From Serratia sp. M24T3 (GTDB taxonomy: Bacteria; Pseudomonadota; Gammaproteobacteria; Enterobacterales; Enterobacteriaceae): a stretch of DNA of 64,000 nucleotides. A model generated the notes under the pieces. The model was given only the letters and a program-made list of their open reading frames with translations. It was not told the DNA's origin and made no database searches. The stretch lies in the NCBI RefSeq assembly GCF_000257645.1, contig NZ_AJHJ01000001.1, positions 124,001-188,000 of the forward strand. Direction: 5' to 3'. Position 1 is the stretch's first letter; every line of letters starts with the position of its first letter. Positions 24,934 to 35,856 of this stretch are shown here, piece by piece. The translations under genes were made by a program, and so were the position numbers.

Positions 24934-25744
24934 TCGAGTCCACCAAGGCCACTTTGCCCGTAAACGCTTTGGACAAAACTTTTTAAAAGATCAGTTTGTC
25001 ATCGATAGCATCGTTTCGGCGATCCATCCCCTGCCCGGCCAGGCCGTAGTTGAAATCGGCCCCGGTCTGGCGGCGTTGACCGAGCCGGTCGCGGCACGTC
25101 TGGATAGCATGACGGTAATTGAGCTTGACCGTGATTTGGCGGCCCGACTTGAGGTTAATCCCAAGCTGGCCAACAAGCTGCGTGTCATTCAGGCCGATGC
25201 GATGACCGTTAACTTTGGCGAACTGTCAGAAGAGCTGGGCCAGCCGCTGCGCGTGTTCGGCAACCTGCCGTACAACATCTCGACGCCGTTGATGTTCCAT
25301 CTCTTCACCTACACCACCTCGATTAGTGACATGCATTTCATGTTGCAGAAAGAAGTAGTGAATCGTCTGGTGGCTGGACCGAACAGCAAGGCTTACGGGC
25401 GTTTGAGCGTGATGGCGCAGTATTACTGCAACATCATTCCTGTGCTCGAAGTACCGCCGGAATCCTTTACGCCGGCCCCTAAAGTGGATTCAGCCGTAGT
25501 GCGTTTGACGCCGCATGCAGAAATTCCTTATCCTGTGTCTGATATTCGTATTCTGGCGCGCTTGACCACCGACGCTTTTAACCAGCGCCGCAAAACCATC
25601 CGCAACAGTCTGGGGCATTTGTTCACTCCAGAGCAGATGACTGAGCTGGGCCTGGATCTCTCAATGCGTGCCGAGAATATTTCCGTTGAAAGTTATTGCA
25701 AGCTGGCTAACTGGCTTTCAGTACGTAAAAACAACGAACAGTAA
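24926..25744 (+). CDS. rsmA: 16S rRNA (A1518/A1519) dimethyltransferase
   Basis: RsmA (KsgA) dimethylates two adjacent adenines in helix 45 of 16S rRNA, a late step in 30S assembly. The 272-residue Rossmann methyltransferase shows the SAM-binding motif [13 protein letters not shown] near residues 42-54 and the adenine-methylase motif IV NLPYN at 113-117. The ATG lies 8 bp inside pdxA. apaG follows 20 bp later. Loss of this gene is classically linked to kasugamycin resistance. Confidence 0.97.
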   Translation: MNNRVHQGHFARKRFGQNFLKDQFVIDSIVSAIHPLPGQAVVEIGPGLAALTEPVAARLDSMTVIELDRDLAARLEVNPKLANKLRVIQADAMTVNFGELSEELGQPLRVFGNLPYNISTPLMFHLFTYTTSISDMHFMLQKEVVNRLVAGPNSKAYGRLSVMAQYYCNIIPVLEVPPESFTPAPKVDSAVVRLTPHAEIPYPVSDIRILARLTTDAFNQRRKTIRNSLGHLFTPEQMTELGLDLSMRAENISVESYCKLANWLSVRKNNEQ

Positions 25745-25764
25745 ACCTCAGCTGGAGTTACGTT

Positions 25765-26142
25765 ATGCTTAATGCCCCGCGAGTCAGTATTCAGGTACAA
25801 AGTATCTACATAGAATCTCAGTCGATACCGGAAGAACAGCGATATGTTTTCGCCTATACCATTACTATCCGCAATCTCGGGCGTCATAACGTACAGCTTT
25901 TGCGCCGTTACTGGCTGATAACCAACAGTAACGGCCATAAGACAGAGGTTCAGGGAGAGGGCGTAATTGGCGAACAACCGCTGATTACTCCCGCTGGCGA
26001 ATTCCATTACACTAGCGGCGCTATCCTTGAAACACCCATGGGCACTATGGAAGGCCATTACGAAATGATCGATCAAGACGGTAACCCCTTCCGCGTCGCT
26101 ATCCCCGTATTTCGCCTTGCACTCCCTACCCTGATTAATTGA
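25765..26142 (+). CDS. apaG: ApaG domain protein
   Basis: A 125-residue protein made of one ApaG (DUF525) domain, a small immunoglobulin-like beta sandwich. It shows the Gly-rich conserved core around [19 protein letters not shown] and [16 protein letters not shown]. The biochemical role is not settled. In E. coli and relatives it is co-transcribed with rsmA and apaH, as here, with 20-bp gaps on both sides. CTGGAG lies 8 bases before the ATG. Confidence 0.95.
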   Translation: MLNAPRVSIQVQSIYIESQSIPEEQRYVFAYTITIRNLGRHNVQLLRRYWLITNSNGHKTEVQGEGVIGEQPLITPAGEFHYTSGAILETPMGTMEGHYEMIDQDGNPFRVAIPVFRLALPTLIN

Positions 26143-26162
26143 GTTTCAAGTAAGAAGGTAAA

Positions 26163-26999
26163 ATGTCGACATACTTAGTGGGTGATATTCATGGCTGTCT
26201 GGATGAGCTTAAAGCCCTTCTCGCACAGGTAGCTTTTAACCCACAGCAGGATACTTTGTGGCTGACCGGCGATCTGGTTTCTCGCGGCCCAGATTCTCTC
26301 GGAGTCCTGCGATATGTCAGCAGTCTGGGCGATTCCGTTCGTATGGTATTGGGCAACCATGATCTGCATCTGCTGGCCATCTTTGCCGGCATCACGCCAA
26401 ATAAGCCAAAAGACAAGCTGACTCCGCTGCTGGAAGCCGAGGATGCCGACGAGCTGATTAACTGGCTGCGCCGCCAACCGGTATTACAGATTGATGATGA
26501 GTTAAAGCTGGTGATGGGACATGCGGGTATTACCCCGCAATGGAATATCGAGACGGCAAAAATTTGCGCTCGTGAAGTTGAAGCGATTCTCGGCAGCGAC
26601 AGTTATCCGCTGTTCCTGGATGCGATGTACGGCGATATGCCAAACAACTGGTCGGAAGACCTCAGCGGCCTTTCTCGCCTGCGCTTTAGCACCAATGCGC
26701 TAACCCGCATGCGCTATTGTTTCCCCAATGGCGAGCTGGATATGATCTGCAAAGATGCTCCGGAAGATGCGCCGCGCCCGCTCAAACCCTGGTTCGCGCT
26801 GCCAGGCAAAGTCATGGAAGAAGGCTATAGCATTATCTTTGGCCATTGGGCATCGTTAGAGGGTAAAGGTACGCCTGAAGGCATTTATGGTTTGGATACT
26901 GGATGCTGCTGGGGCGGGGTAATGACCCTGCTGCGCTGGGAAGATCAAACCTATTTCACCCAGCCCGCCTTTCGTCGCAAAGACAAACAGGCTTCTTGA
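26163..26999 (+). CDS. apaH: symmetrical bis(5'-nucleosyl)-tetraphosphatase
   Basis: ApaH splits Ap4A into two ADP, keeping stress-linked dinucleoside polyphosphates low; it also removes Np4 caps from RNA. The 278-residue calcineurin-type phosphoesterase has the metal-binding motifs GDIHG (D8, H10), [10 protein letters not shown] near residue 36 and GNHD near residue 64, plus further His ligands in VMGHAG and FGHWA. It is the last gene of the lptD operon and is followed by a strong hairpin. Confidence 0.97.
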   Translation: MSTYLVGDIHGCLDELKALLAQVAFNPQQDTLWLTGDLVSRGPDSLGVLRYVSSLGDSVRMVLGNHDLHLLAIFAGITPNKPKDKLTPLLEAEDADELINWLRRQPVLQIDDELKLVMGHAGITPQWNIETAKICAREVEAILGSDSYPLFLDAMYGDMPNNWSEDLSGLSRLRFSTNALTRMRYCFPNGELDMICKDAPEDAPRPLKPWFALPGKVMEEGYSIIFGHWASLEGKGTPEGIYGLDTGCCWGGVMTLLRWEDQTYFTQPAFRRKDKQAS

Positions 27000-27043
27000 T
27001 TTTTAAAGCCCTGGCTGTTGTGTGACAGTTGGCTGAAAAAGCA

Positions 27044-27069
27044 AAAGGCACCCATTGGGTGCCTTTGTT
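27044..27069. terminator. bidirectional terminator between apaH and folA
   Basis: A 10-bp stem AAAGGCACCC/GGGTGCCTTT (27044-27053 with 27057-27066) with a three-base loop has A-rich sequence on the left and T-rich sequence on the right, so it can end apaH and the converging folA. Confidence 0.85.
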
Positions 27070-27072
27070 GCT

Positions 27073-27130
27073 TTCAATTCTGGTTACATTCAATTCTAGT
27101 TGCATTCAATTCTAGTTACATTGAATTCTA
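27073..27130. repeat. 16-bp tandem repeat, about 3.6 copies
   Basis: Three consecutive units, TTCAATTCTGGTTACA (27073-27088), TTCAATTCTAGTTGCA (27089-27104) and TTCAATTCTAGTTACA (27105-27120), are followed by a partial copy TTGAATTCTA (27121-27130). The units differ at one or two positions. The array sits between the terminator hairpin and the end of folA, and is not coding for either gene. Confidence 0.9.
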
Positions 27131-27141
27131 TGCGGGCGAAA

Positions 27142-27630
27142 TTACTCGCCGCGGCGATCCAGAATTTCAAAACAATAGCCGTGAGTGTTCGCTTCATCTG
27201 CGTCATGGAACTCGCTAAATACGCTTTCCCACTCGTCAGGCTCGTAGTCAGGGAAATGCGTGTCCCCTTCAACTTCAGCATCAATGTGTGTCAGATACAG
27301 GCGGTTGGCGCGCTTGAGGAACTGGGTGTAGACTTTCCCCCCTCCCATAATCATCACTTCTTCTGCATTACCCGCTGCAGATAAAGCTTCATCGACAGAG
27401 CTTACCCAGGTTACGCCATCCAGGCTTCCAGGCTGGCTGCTGATAACGATATTTAGACGACCAGGTAATGGTCGGCCAATCGACTCGAAAGTCTTGCGCC
27501 CCATAATAACCGGTTTGTTCAGCGTGTTACGCTTGAACCAAGCCAGGTCACCCGGTAAATGCCAGGGCATAGCGTTTTCCATACCGATAACGCGATCCGC
27601 TGCCATTGCAGCGATCAGGCTGATAATCAT
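27142..27630 (-). CDS. folA: dihydrofolate reductase
   Basis: FolA reduces dihydrofolate to tetrahydrofolate with NADPH and is the target of trimethoprim. The 162-residue protein is very close to E. coli DHFR (159). It begins MIISLIAAM, one residue longer at the N-terminus, so the catalytic aspartate is D28 (E. coli D27) and the conserved Trp is W23. The Met20-loop segment [17 protein letters not shown] and the NADPH-binding [15 protein letters not shown] are present. It converges with apaH. In E. coli kefC lies next to it, but here a LysE-type exporter intervenes. Confidence 0.97.
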   Translation of the reverse strand: MIISLIAAMAADRVIGMENAMPWHLPGDLAWFKRNTLNKPVIMGRKTFESIGRPLPGRLNIVISSQPGSLDGVTWVSSVDEALSAAGNAEEVMIMGGGKVYTQFLKRANRLYLTHIDAEVEGDTHFPDYEPDEWESVFSEFHDADEANTHGYCFEILDRRGE

Positions 27631-28063
27631 CGTGAAACCTTTGGTGAAGTGCTAATAAGAATAGATTCGTGGTTCCGCCAGCAGACGACATACAGCAGAC
27701 CAGGAACAAATTCTATGTCGGGGCAGAAAAGAGCCACACTATACGGAAAGGCTAATCGCCCGTCGATAGGGATAATGTGCCTTGCTGAAGATATAAGAGA
27801 CCTCTTAGCACAGGCTGACTTCGGCAGAACAATACACTAACTGGTTAGCTTTAAGGGGGTGTAAAGCGTCAAACCTTCTAATTCAGGCAGCGTATCGTGC
27901 TAACACAGCCGTAAAGTTAACCAACCATGTAAACTGTTCCATACATCGTGGGTGAGAATGTATACAAACGGGAAAGGTCCCCATATTCTGCCGCTGTTAA
28001 AAATCAGCGATTGGCGTATGATGCCGCCATAATTTTTCTCGCTCCTTGATAACGGTCAGTGAA
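27631..28063. other. 433-bp intergenic region between folA and the LysE-type gene
   Basis: The gap between these divergent genes contains a folA promoter candidate at 27738-27766. I see no other ORF with a credible start or composition and no strong hairpin. The promoter of the exporter gene was not identified with confidence. Confidence 0.6.
27738..27766 (-). promoter_or_regulatory. folA promoter candidate
   Basis: On the minus strand TCGACG (complement of 27761-27766) and TATAGT (complement of 27738-27743) are separated by 17 bp and lie about 110 bp before the folA ATG. The -10 is good and the -35 matches the consensus at four of six positions. Confidence 0.55.
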
Positions 28064-28678
28064 ATGCTCGAAACCTCTTTGTTTGTCGCGACCATCGCCG
28101 CGTTGGGGATGATCTCCCCTGGTCCGGATTTCTTTCTGGTGATTAAGAATGCCGCGCGCTATCCACGCCCCGCAGCGCTGATGACCTCGCTCGGCGTGGT
28201 TTGTGGCGTGATAACTCATATGTCGTATTGCGTGGCAGGGCTGGCGGTGGTGATCACCAAAACGCCATGGCTGTTTGATTTACTGAAATACGTGGGCGCA
28301 GCTTATCTGATTTGGGTCGGCATTCAGGCGCTGTTTTCGCGTACCAATAGCAAGATGAATCTGGACAATGTTGCGCCACAGCAAGTCAAACTGGGTAAAG
28401 CATTTGTGCAGGGTTACCTGTGCAACCTGCTGAACCCTAAAGCGACGCTGTTTTTCCTGGCAATGTTTACTCAGGTTTTACAGATCAACTCAAGCCTGGG
28501 CGAGAAGCTGTGGTATGCCTCAATTATCGTCGGCCTTTCCGTGATCTGGTGGCCGCTGTTGGTGGTGCTTATCCAAAGCGGTCCGGTGCGTCGCGGTCTG
28601 GCCAAGGCGCAAAAGCTGATTGATAAAATGCTCGGCGGCGTGCTTATCGCGTTGGGTATTAAAGTAGCTCTGAGCTGA
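28064..28678 (+). CDS. LysE/RhtB family amino-acid exporter
   Basis: A 204-residue inner-membrane protein with about six hydrophobic segments. It carries the LysE/RhtB hallmark MISPGPDFFLVIKNA near residues 16-30, and the mid-protein NLLNPKATLFFLAMF around residues 123-137 is the second family signature. Relatives export threonine, homoserine, leucine or cysteine; the substrate cannot be told from sequence. The ATG at 28064 is preferred over an in-frame TTG at 28046 because the conserved hydrophobic N-terminus starts there, although neither has a strong ribosome site. It lies alone between folA and kefC, and a bidirectional terminator follows. Confidence 0.85.
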   Translation: MLETSLFVATIAALGMISPGPDFFLVIKNAARYPRPAALMTSLGVVCGVITHMSYCVAGLAVVITKTPWLFDLLKYVGAAYLIWVGIQALFSRTNSKMNLDNVAPQQVKLGKAFVQGYLCNLLNPKATLFFLAMFTQVLQINSSLGEKLWYASIIVGLSVIWWPLLVVLIQSGPVRRGLAKAQKLIDKMLGGVLIALGIKVALS

Positions 28679-28701
28679 TTGTCGATTTACACCTCAGATA
28701 A

Positions 28702-28730
28702 AAAAAGCGCATTCATTGAATGCGCTTTTT
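28702..28730. terminator. bidirectional terminator between the LysE-type gene and kefC
   Basis: A 13-bp stem AAAAAGCGCATTC/GAATGCGCTTTTT (28702-28714 with 28718-28730) with a three-base loop provides T runs on both strands. It lies between the ends of the two converging genes. Confidence 0.9.
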
Positions 28731-28749
28731 AGCATCAGGCAGGGGAAAC

Positions 28750-30603
28750 TTACCCCTCCTTCGCCTCAATCACGTCGTGTTCAGGCGCTTTACCATCAAT
28801 ACTTCCGCGCCAGCTTTGCTGCTGTTCCCCCAACCGTTGCTGATCTTCCTCTATTGCTGCGGTCAACATATCGCGAGCACGGGCCAGACCAGCAAGGCGG
28901 AATTCGGTATCCTCATAGTTCGCCAGCGTCGCTTCCAGCATCTTCAGGTTGAAGAATTTGAACTGTTCGGCTTTTTCTCGCGCTTCATAAGGATCCAACC
29001 CCAATAGCTCCAGTGTTTCCCGTCCTGCACGCAAAGAACCTTCAAACAGTTCACGCTCTGGCGCTTCAACGCCTAGCTGACGAAGCTGATACCAGTGGTC
29101 AACGTCACGAGCACGGGCAATGATTTTAAGATTCGGGAAATTCTCTTTCGCCAAACGGGTCAGTTCAAGGTTAGCCGCAACATCATCGATAGCGTTGATT
29201 AACACCTTGGCCTGAGCTGCACCGGCAGACTCGAGCAGGTCCACGCGCGTTGCATCACCGTAAAACACCTTGGTGCCGAATTTACGCAGAGTCTCGATGT
29301 GATCCGGATCGTTGTCCAAAACCACCGTGTGCACATTGTTAGCCAGCAGCAAACGACCGGCGATTTGCCCGAAACGTCCAAAGCCGGCAATAATTACGCT
29401 CGCGTGCTCGTCGTCGATGATATCCTGCGGACGATCGTCCTTCGGCGCATTTCGCTCCAACCGGCTGGCAATCACCAGTAATATCGGCGTTACCGCCATA
29501 GATAGCGCAACTGCCAGCGTCAGCGCTTTAGCCCAATCGGCTGGAAGTACCCCTGCCAGCTGGGCCGCACTGAAGATAACAAACGCGAACTCACTGCCCT
29601 GACCCAGCAAAATGGCAAACATTCCGCGCTGGCGCTTTGGCACACTCAGCATTGGCGCAATGATCCACAGCAGAGCGGCTTTTAAAGCCATAAAACCAAC
29701 CAGCAAACCGGCAATCAGCAGCGGATGATGAATCAGCGTTCCAAAGTCGATAGACATACCGACGCCAATAAAGAACAGCCCGAGCAGCAAACCTTTGAAA
29801 GGCTGAATATCGCTTTCGAGTGCGTGACGATATTCAGAGCTGGCAAGCATTACCCCGGCCAGGAATGCTCCCATCGCCATCGACAGTCCCGCCATTTCCA
29901 GAAGCAGACCGAAGCCAAATACCAGGAACAACGCCACGGCACTGAACACTTCACGCATGTTGGAACGGGCAACAAAATGCAGCACCGGGCGAGCCACGTA
30001 GCGACCCAGCAGAATCACGATCGCCAGCGCGCCAACCACTTTTGCCGCCGAAATACCAAATGCCAGCATGGTGGTTGATTCGCCGGTGCTGGCCAGCAGT
30101 GGGATCATCGCCACCAGCGGGATAGCCGCGATATCCTGGAACAGCAGCACGGCAAAGGCGCTGCGACCAATCGGCGTAGGCGTCAAACTGCGCTCACTCA
30201 TCGCCTGCATGGCAATGGCGGTTGAGGACAGCGCCAGCGTCAGGCCAATCAGAATGGCAATTTTCCAGTCGAGGCCTAACGCGGCGCAAAACGCGCTGAG
30301 CACCAGTCCACAGCCTACTATCTGGATACTACCGCCGCCAAATACCGAGGCACGCAGGGTCCAGAGCCTTTTGGGATCTAGCTCAAGGCCAATAATGAAT
30401 AACATCAGCACTACGCCAATTTCGGCGAAGGTCAGTATCGATTCGGCATCAGAGACCAGTTTTAAGCCCCACGGGCCGATGATGCATCCGGCAATCAGAT
30501 AACCCAGCACGGAACCTAAACCGAAACGCACGGCAATCGGGACAAACAGCGCGGCTGATCCAAGGTAGATAAGCCCCTCAATCATCATGCCGTGATTATC
30601 CAT
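28750..30603 (-). CDS. kefC: glutathione-regulated potassium/proton antiporter KefC
   Basis: KefC is a K+ efflux system held closed by glutathione and opened by glutathione adducts, protecting against electrophiles through cytoplasmic acidification. The 617-residue protein has an N-terminal CPA2-type membrane domain (about 1-380) and a cytoplasmic RCK/TrkA-N domain with the Rossmann motif [18 protein letters not shown] near residue 395. I chose ATG 30603 ([15 protein letters not shown]), which matches E. coli MDSHTLIQALIYLG, over a longer reading at 30639 that lies inside kefF. Its start overlaps the kefF stop by 8 bp. Confidence 0.95.
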   Translation of the reverse strand: MDNHGMMIEGLIYLGSAALFVPIAVRFGLGSVLGYLIAGCIIGPWGLKLVSDAESILTFAEIGVVLMLFIIGLELDPKRLWTLRASVFGGGSIQIVGCGLVLSAFCAALGLDWKIAILIGLTLALSSTAIAMQAMSERSLTPTPIGRSAFAVLLFQDIAAIPLVAMIPLLASTGESTTMLAFGISAAKVVGALAIVILLGRYVARPVLHFVARSNMREVFSAVALFLVFGFGLLLEMAGLSMAMGAFLAGVMLASSEYRHALESDIQPFKGLLLGLFFIGVGMSIDFGTLIHHPLLIAGLLVGFMALKAALLWIIAPMLSVPKRQRGMFAILLGQGSEFAFVIFSAAQLAGVLPADWAKALTLAVALSMAVTPILLVIASRLERNAPKDDRPQDIIDDEHASVIIAGFGRFGQIAGRLLLANNVHTVVLDNDPDHIETLRKFGTKVFYGDATRVDLLESAGAAQAKVLINAIDDVAANLELTRLAKENFPNLKIIARARDVDHWYQLRQLGVEAPERELFEGSLRAGRETLELLGLDPYEAREKAEQFKFFNLKMLEATLANYEDTEFRLAGLARARDMLTAAIEEDQQRLGEQQQSWRGSIDGKAPEHDVIEAKEG

Positions 30604-31171
30604 TGGTTTCTCCTTCCATTGCCTGAGGCTGAACGGCAACCGCTGCCGGATGTGCTGTTTGCCAGTCGATAAGCCGCTGACGATAAGCTAATGCGGCGGC
30701 ACTAATCGCCACCTCGTCGCAGGTAAATGTGTTATGCAAGGCAAAATAGGGCTGCCATTTCATGCCGCAGTACAACGCAGTAGCCTCAAGTGGCTGCGCC
30801 AGAGCAGAGAAATCAGGGTGATGACCCAGTTGAAAATGCTGTTCGTTACCGCCGGTAGTCACCGCCCACATACAGCCTTTGCCGTTAAGTACATCCCCGC
30901 CTTGACCATAGGCCCAACCGTGCTCCAGCACCTTGTCGATCCACAGTTTGACCAACGGAGGTAAGCCGTACCACTGCATTGGATGTTGAAAAATGACCAA
31001 ATCAGCTTCTTCTACTGCTTTTTGTTCGGCTTTAATGTCAATGGTGAAGTCAGGATAAAGATCGTAGAGAGATCTGATTTTTACGTCAGGAAGATCCTTT
31101 ATTTCCTGAAGTAAACGCTTATTGGCATGAGAATGCCGAGGATAAGGGTGAGCATAAATAATCAGGATCAT
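30596..31171 (-). CDS. kefF: KefC ancillary protein KefF, quinone oxidoreductase-like
   Basis: KefF binds the RCK domain of KefC and is required for full activity; it is a flavodoxin-fold FMN oxidoreductase that reduces quinones. The 191 residues start [20 protein letters not shown], with an FMN-binding segment near residues 8-20. The family motif [20 protein letters not shown] lies near residues 62-81, and [11 protein letters not shown] near 103. It is longer at the C-terminus than E. coli KefF (176). It precedes kefC with an 8-bp overlap, so the pair should be translated together. Confidence 0.95.
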   Translation of the reverse strand: MILIIYAHPYPRHSHANKRLLQEIKDLPDVKIRSLYDLYPDFTIDIKAEQKAVEEADLVIFQHPMQWYGLPPLVKLWIDKVLEHGWAYGQGGDVLNGKGCMWAVTTGGNEQHFQLGHHPDFSALAQPLEATALYCGMKWQPYFALHNTFTCDEVAISAAALAYRQRLIDWQTAHPAAVAVQPQAMEGETNG

Positions 31172-31269
31172 AAAAGGTCCATTAAAATCGTATTTTGAAC
31201 AGCATACGCAACTTTGGACCAGAGGAAAAACATGCCTGCTATTGATTAAGTTAAATTAATTAAAAAAGT

Positions 31270-31302
31270 AAAAAAAAAGGGCGCTGCACAATGCGGCGCC
31301 CT
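31270..31302 (-). terminator. terminator of the carAB operon
   Basis: On the minus strand an 11-bp stem AGGGCGCCGCA/TGCAGCGCCCT (complement of 31278-31288 and 31292-31302, one wobble) is followed by eight or more T. It lies 33 bp after the carB stop. Confidence 0.9.
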
Positions 31303-31335
31303 CAATTTCTTCAGCAATTAAATCTAATCAGTGGA

Positions 31336-34300
31336 TTAGGCTTTAATTTTGGCATGCATTTCCTGGACGGAAATAACCTGCTCAGTCGGGTCGGAAGACA
31401 GCGCCATGGTGGTGGCATAGCCGCCGTTCATGGTGGTGTCGTAATGCACTTTATATTGCAGCGCGCTGCGGCGAATAAGCTTGGAATCTTCAATCGCCTG
31501 GCGTCCAGCGGTAGTATTCACGATATAAGCATATTCGCCGTTTTTGATACGATCCTGAATGTGCGGACGGCCTTCATGCACCTTGTTAACCTGACGCACG
31601 GTAATGCCCGCGGCGGTCAATACTTCGGCAGTGCCCTGAGTCGCATCAATCTCGTAACCGTGTTCCAGCAGCTTGCCGGCCAAAGTCACTACGCGAGCTT
31701 TATCACCATCGCGAACAGACAGCAGCGCACGTCCAGTTTTCTTAACCGTAGACAGGCTACCCAACTGAGCTTTGGCAAAGGCTTCGGCGAAGGTGCGACC
31801 TACGCCCATGACTTCACCGGTAGAACGCATTTCAGGGCCGAGGATTGGGTCAACACCCGGGAATTTGTTAAACGGCAGCACGACTTCTTTCACGGAGTAG
31901 TACGGCGGAATAACTTCTTCGGTAATCCCCTGCTGAGCCAGCGTTTGGCCCGCCATCACGCGCGCCGCCACTTTTGCCAACGGTACGCCAGTCGCTTTAG
32001 AGACAAACGGTACGGTACGCGCGGCGCGTGGGTTAACTTCAATCAGGTAGACTTCGTTGTCTTTGACCGCAAACTGCACGTTCATCAGACCGCGAACTGA
32101 CAGCTCGAAGGCCAGTTTTTCTGCCTGTTGACGCATAACGTCCTGAATTTCTTTGCTCAGGGTATACGCTGGCAATGAACACGCAGAGTCACCGGAGTGA
32201 ACGCCCGCCTGCTCGATGTGCTCCATAATGCCGCCAATCAGCACGCGCTCACCGTCGCAAATTACGTCAACGTCAACTTCAACCGCATCATCAAGGAAGC
32301 GGTCGAGCAACACTGGCGCATCGTTGGAAACGCTGACTGCATTCTGGAAGTAGCGACGCATGTCAATTTCGTCATAAACGATTTCCATTGCACGACCACC
32401 CAGAACATAAGATGGACGAACGACCAGCGGATAACCAATACCTGCCGCTTTTTCAACTGCCTGCTCAATGGTTGCCACTGTGGCGTTGGCCGGCTGTTTC
32501 AGGCCGAGACGGATAACCGCCTGCTGGAAACGTTCGCGGTCTTCTGCACGGTCGATGGCGTCTGGGCTAGTACCGATAATCGGCACGCCACAGGCTTCCA
32601 GTTCACGAGCCAGTTTCAGCGGAGTCTGGCCGCCGTACTGTACGATTACGCCTTTTGGCTTCTCGATGCGCACGATCTCCAGCACGTCTTCCAAAGTCAC
32701 TGACTCAAAGTACAAGCGGTCGGAAGTATCGTAGTCGGTAGAAACCGTTTCAGGGTTACAGTTGACCATAATGGTTTCGAAGCCGTCTTCGCGCAGCGCC
32801 AATGAGGCGTGAACGCAGCAGTAGTCGAATTCGATACCTTGACCAATACGGTTTGGACCGCCACCCAAAACCATGATTTTTGGTTTGGTATTGGTTGGGT
32901 TGGACTCGCACTCTTCTTCATAAGTGGAGTACATGTAAGCAGTATCGGTGGAGAATTCAGCCGCACAGGTATCAACACGTTTATAAACCGGGTGCAGATT
33001 AAGGCTGTGACGCAGCTTGCGAATTTCGCTTTCAGCCACGCCAGCAAGCTTGGCCAGACGCAGGTCGGCAAAGCCTTTACGCTTGAGGACGCGAAGGAAA
33101 CCGTAATCCAGTGCGTTGATGCCGCCTTGTGCCACTTGGCCTTCCAGCTGAACCAGCTCTTCAATCTGCACCAGGAACCAGCGGTCAACGTTGGTCAGGT
33201 TGAAGATAGCGTCCAGAGACATACCGGCGCGGAAAGCGTCAGCGATGTACCAGATACGGTCAGAACCGGCATCTTTCAGCTCATGACGAATTTTGGTCAA
33301 CGATTCTGGATCTTCCAGGTTCACAATGGGGTCAAAACCGCTGGCGCCCACTTCCAGACCGCGCAGTGCTTTTTGCATCGACTCCTGGAAGGTACGGCCA
33401 ATTGCCATCACTTCGCCGACAGATTTCATCTGTGTAGTCAGACGGTCGTTGGCACCGGCAAATTTCTCGAAGTTAAAGCGAGGAATTTTAGTCACAACAT
33501 AGTCGATAGACGGTTCAAACGAGGCCGGAGTTTTGCCACCGGTAATGTCGTTCATCAGCTCGTCGAGGGTGTAACCCACCGCCAGCTTGGCCGCGACTTT
33601 AGCAATCGGGAAGCCGGTAGCTTTAGAGGCCAGAGCGGAAGAACGCGACACGCGCGGGTTCATTTCGATAACAATCAGACGGCCATCTTTCGGGTTAACC
33701 GAGAACTGCACGTTTGAGCCACCGGTTTCAACGCCGATTTCACGCAGTACCGCCAATGAGGCGTTACGCATGATTTGATATTCTTTGTCAGTCAGCGTCT
33801 GCGCAGGCGCCACGGTGATTGAGTCACCCGTGTGGATGCCCATTGCGTCAAAGTTTTCGATAGAGCAGACGATGATACAGTTGTCGTTCTTATCGCGAAC
33901 CACTTCCATCTCATACTCTTTCCAGCCAATCAGCGACTCGTCAATCAGCAGCTCTTTGGTGGGTGACAGGTCCAGACCACGCGTACAAATCTCTTCGAAC
34001 TCTTCGTGGTTGTAAGCGATGCCACCGCCCGTGCCGCCCATGGTAAAGGAAGGACGGATAATACATGGGAAGCCAACGTCAGCCGCGATAACCAGCGCTT
34101 CTTCCATGTTGTGAGCAATACCTGAACGCGCAGTGCCCAAACCGATTTTCTTCATCGCGATATCAAAGCGACGACGGTCTTCTGCCTTGTCGATAGCATC
34201 GGCAGTCGCGCCAATCATGGTCACGCCAAACTCTGCCAGCACGCCCTGACGCTCAAGTTCCAGCGCACAGTTCAGCGCAGTCTGGCCGCCCATGGTAGGC

Positions 34301-34560
34301 AGCACGGCGTCTGGACGCTCTTTCTCGATAATTTTACGCACAACTTCCCAGTGAATAGGTTCGATGTAGGTTGCATCGGCCATTTCCGGGTCAGTCATGA
34401 TGGTAGCTGGGTTAGAGTTCACCAGAATAACGCGGTAACCTTCTTCGCGCAGCGCTTTACACGCCTGAGCACCTGAGTAGTCAAACTCGCAGGCCTGTCC
34501 GATAACAATCGGACCCGCGCCCAGAATCAGAATGCTTTTTATGTCTGTACGTTTTGGCAT
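31336..34560 (-). CDS. carB: carbamoyl-phosphate synthase large subunit
   Basis: CarB uses ammonia delivered by CarA, bicarbonate and two ATP to make carbamoyl phosphate for arginine and pyrimidine synthesis. The 1074-residue protein has two homologous ATP-grasp halves: carboxyphosphate synthesis at about 1-400 and carbamoyl phosphate synthesis at about 553-935. An oligomerisation domain lies between them, and the C-terminal MGS-like domain that binds UMP, IMP and ornithine spans about 936-1074. [21 protein letters not shown] at the start and its repeat [18 protein letters not shown] are the paired signatures. It lies 16 bp after carA. Confidence 0.97.
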   Translation of the reverse strand: MPKRTDIKSILILGAGPIVIGQACEFDYSGAQACKALREEGYRVILVNSNPATIMTDPEMADATYIEPIHWEVVRKIIEKERPDAVLPTMGGQTALNCALELERQGVLAEFGVTMIGATADAIDKAEDRRRFDIAMKKIGLGTARSGIAHNMEEALVIAADVGFPCIIRPSFTMGGTGGGIAYNHEEFEEICTRGLDLSPTKELLIDESLIGWKEYEMEVVRDKNDNCIIVCSIENFDAMGIHTGDSITVAPAQTLTDKEYQIMRNASLAVLREIGVETGGSNVQFSVNPKDGRLIVIEMNPRVSRSSALASKATGFPIAKVAAKLAVGYTLDELMNDITGGKTPASFEPSIDYVVTKIPRFNFEKFAGANDRLTTQMKSVGEVMAIGRTFQESMQKALRGLEVGASGFDPIVNLEDPESLTKIRHELKDAGSDRIWYIADAFRAGMSLDAIFNLTNVDRWFLVQIEELVQLEGQVAQGGINALDYGFLRVLKRKGFADLRLAKLAGVAESEIRKLRHSLNLHPVYKRVDTCAAEFSTDTAYMYSTYEEECESNPTNTKPKIMVLGGGPNRIGQGIEFDYCCVHASLALREDGFETIMVNCNPETVSTDYDTSDRLYFESVTLEDVLEIVRIEKPKGVIVQYGGQTPLKLARELEACGVPIIGTSPDAIDRAEDRERFQQAVIRLGLKQPANATVATIEQAVEKAAGIGYPLVVRPSYVLGGRAMEIVYDEIDMRRYFQNAVSVSNDAPVLLDRFLDDAVEVDVDVICDGERVLIGGIMEHIEQAGVHSGDSACSLPAYTLSKEIQDVMRQQAEKLAFELSVRGLMNVQFAVKDNEVYLIEVNPRAARTVPFVSKATGVPLAKVAARVMAGQTLAQQGITEEVIPPYYSVKEVVLPFNKFPGVDPILGPEMRSTGEVMGVGRTFAEAFAKAQLGSLSTVKKTGRALLSVRDGDKARVVTLAGKLLEHGYEIDATQGTAEVLTAAGITVRQVNKVHEGRPHIQDRIKNGEYAYIVNTTAGRQAIEDSKLIRRSALQYKVHYDTTMNGGYATTMALSSDPTEQVISVQEMHAKIKA

Positions 34561-34576
34561 TATCTGCTCCTGTTAA

Positions 34577-35725
34577 TTATTTGCCGCTGTTACGGTAAGC
34601 TTCGATCAGTTCGATAAAGTGGTCGAACAAGGGTGCTGCATCGTGCGGACCCGGGCTCGCTTCAGGGTGTCCCTGGAAGCTGAACGCTGGCTTGTCGGTG
34701 CGATGCAAACCTTGCAGTGTACCGTCGAACAGTGATTTATGCGTGGTGCGCAGCGTGGCTGGCAGACTCGCCTCTTCAACCGCAAAACCGTGGTTCTGTG
34801 CAGTAATCATCACGGTATTGTTATCGATATTTTTAACCGGATGGTTGCCACCATGATGACCAAATTTCATTTTCGAGGTTTTCGCGCCGCTTGCCAGTGC
34901 CAGCAGCTGATGACCCAGACAGATACCAAACACCGGAATTTCGGTGGTCAGGAAAGTCTTGATAGCCTCGATGGCGTAATCGCACGGCTCAGGGTCGCCC
35001 GGTCCGTTTGACAGGAAGATGCCGTCTGGATTGAGTTTCAGCACATCTTCCGCTGGCGTTTGCGCCGGAACAACGGTCAGGCGGCAGCCGCGGTCAACCA
35101 GCATGCGCAGAATGTTGCGCTTCACGCCGTAATCGTAAGCAACAACGTGGAAGGGTAAATCTTCAGCTTTCTTCGCTTCCGGCAAATCGCCTTCAAGAGT
35201 CCAGCTACCCTGTTGCCAGCTATAAGACTCTTGCGTGGAGACTTCTTTAGCCAGATCCATCCCTTTTAGGCCCGGGAAAGCTTTAGCTTTTTCCAACGCC
35301 AATGCAGCATCAATCGCGTCGCCCGCAATAATGCAACCGTTCTGCGCGCCCTTCTCACTCAGCAAACGAGTCAGCTTACGCGTATCGATGTCCGCGATGC
35401 CTACAATGTTGTGACGTTTGAGGTAGTCAGAAAGGGTTTCTTCATTACGGTAGTTGCTGGCAATCAGAGGAAGGTCGCGAATTACCAGGCCTTGAGCGTG
35501 TACTGCGGAGGATTCTTCATCAGCGGCGTTAGTGCCGACATTGCCGATATGGGGATAAGTAAGAGTAACGATCTGGCGGGAATAGGAAGGATCAGTGATG
35601 ATTTCTTGATAACCGGTCATCGACGTATTGAAGACCACTTCCCCTATTGCCGTTCCCTCTGCCCCGATGGCCCGACCGTGGAATTGGGTTCCGTCTTCCA
35701 GAACCAGTAGCGCTGACTTTATCAA
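34577..35725 (-). CDS. carA: carbamoyl-phosphate synthase small subunit
   Basis: CarA hydrolyses glutamine and channels ammonia to CarB. The 382-residue length equals E. coli CarA. The class-I glutaminase domain has the nucleophile C269 in GICLGHQ and the His-Glu pair in [12 protein letters not shown] set the start at TTG 35725 ([12 protein letters not shown]), the codon used in E. coli: GGAGG (complement of 35731-35735) sits 5 bases upstream. An in-frame ATG four codons earlier (35737) has that ribosome site inside its own reading frame and is unlikely. The upstream 250 bp hold two promoters, paired ARG boxes and a PurR-like site. Confidence 0.95.
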   Translation of the reverse strand: MIKSALLVLEDGTQFHGRAIGAEGTAIGEVVFNTSMTGYQEIITDPSYSRQIVTLTYPHIGNVGTNAADEESSAVHAQGLVIRDLPLIASNYRNEETLSDYLKRHNIVGIADIDTRKLTRLLSEKGAQNGCIIAGDAIDAALALEKAKAFPGLKGMDLAKEVSTQESYSWQQGSWTLEGDLPEAKKAEDLPFHVVAYDYGVKRNILRMLVDRGCRLTVVPAQTPAEDVLKLNPDGIFLSNGPGDPEPCDYAIEAIKTFLTTEIPVFGICLGHQLLALASGAKTSKMKFGHHGGNHPVKNIDNNTVMITAQNHGFAVEEASLPATLRTTHKSLFDGTLQGLHRTDKPAFSFQGHPEASPGPHDAAPLFDHFIELIEAYRNSGK

Positions 35726-35734
35726 AGCATCCTC

Positions 35735-35778
35735 CAAGAATAATCAATCATTATATTTGCATATTAATTCAGATCCGG
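35735..35778 (-). promoter_or_regulatory. carAB promoter P2 with tandem ARG boxes
   Basis: Two 18-bp ARG boxes separated by 3 bp lie at 35756-35773 and 35735-35752. On the minus strand they read TCTGAATTAATATGCAAA and AATGATTGATTATTCTTG, the standard ArgR-hexamer layout. They overlap a perfect -10 TATAAT (complement of 35750-35755) with a weak -35 CCGGAT (35773-35778). This matches the arginine-repressed P2 of E. coli carAB. Confidence 0.85.
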
Positions 35779-35856
35779 TGACCTAATCAATGCAAAAATT
35801 GCACTCAGAGTGGTAATTTTTCTACCCTAAAAGCTAATTTTTGGCAAATTGGGCGC

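Noticed and set aside
27018-27384. Small plus-strand frames covering the terminator and tandem repeat after apaH
   Set aside because: They translate the hairpin and the 16-bp repeat and then run antisense into folA; low-complexity products, no support.
27559-27840. 93-codon frame starting inside folA and ending in the intergenic region
   Set aside because: It starts antisense to folA, runs through the folA promoter and has no ribosome site or recognisable motif.
32809-33717. 302-codon frame opposite carB
   Set aside because: CarB is unmistakable on the other strand; the antisense product shows no family features.
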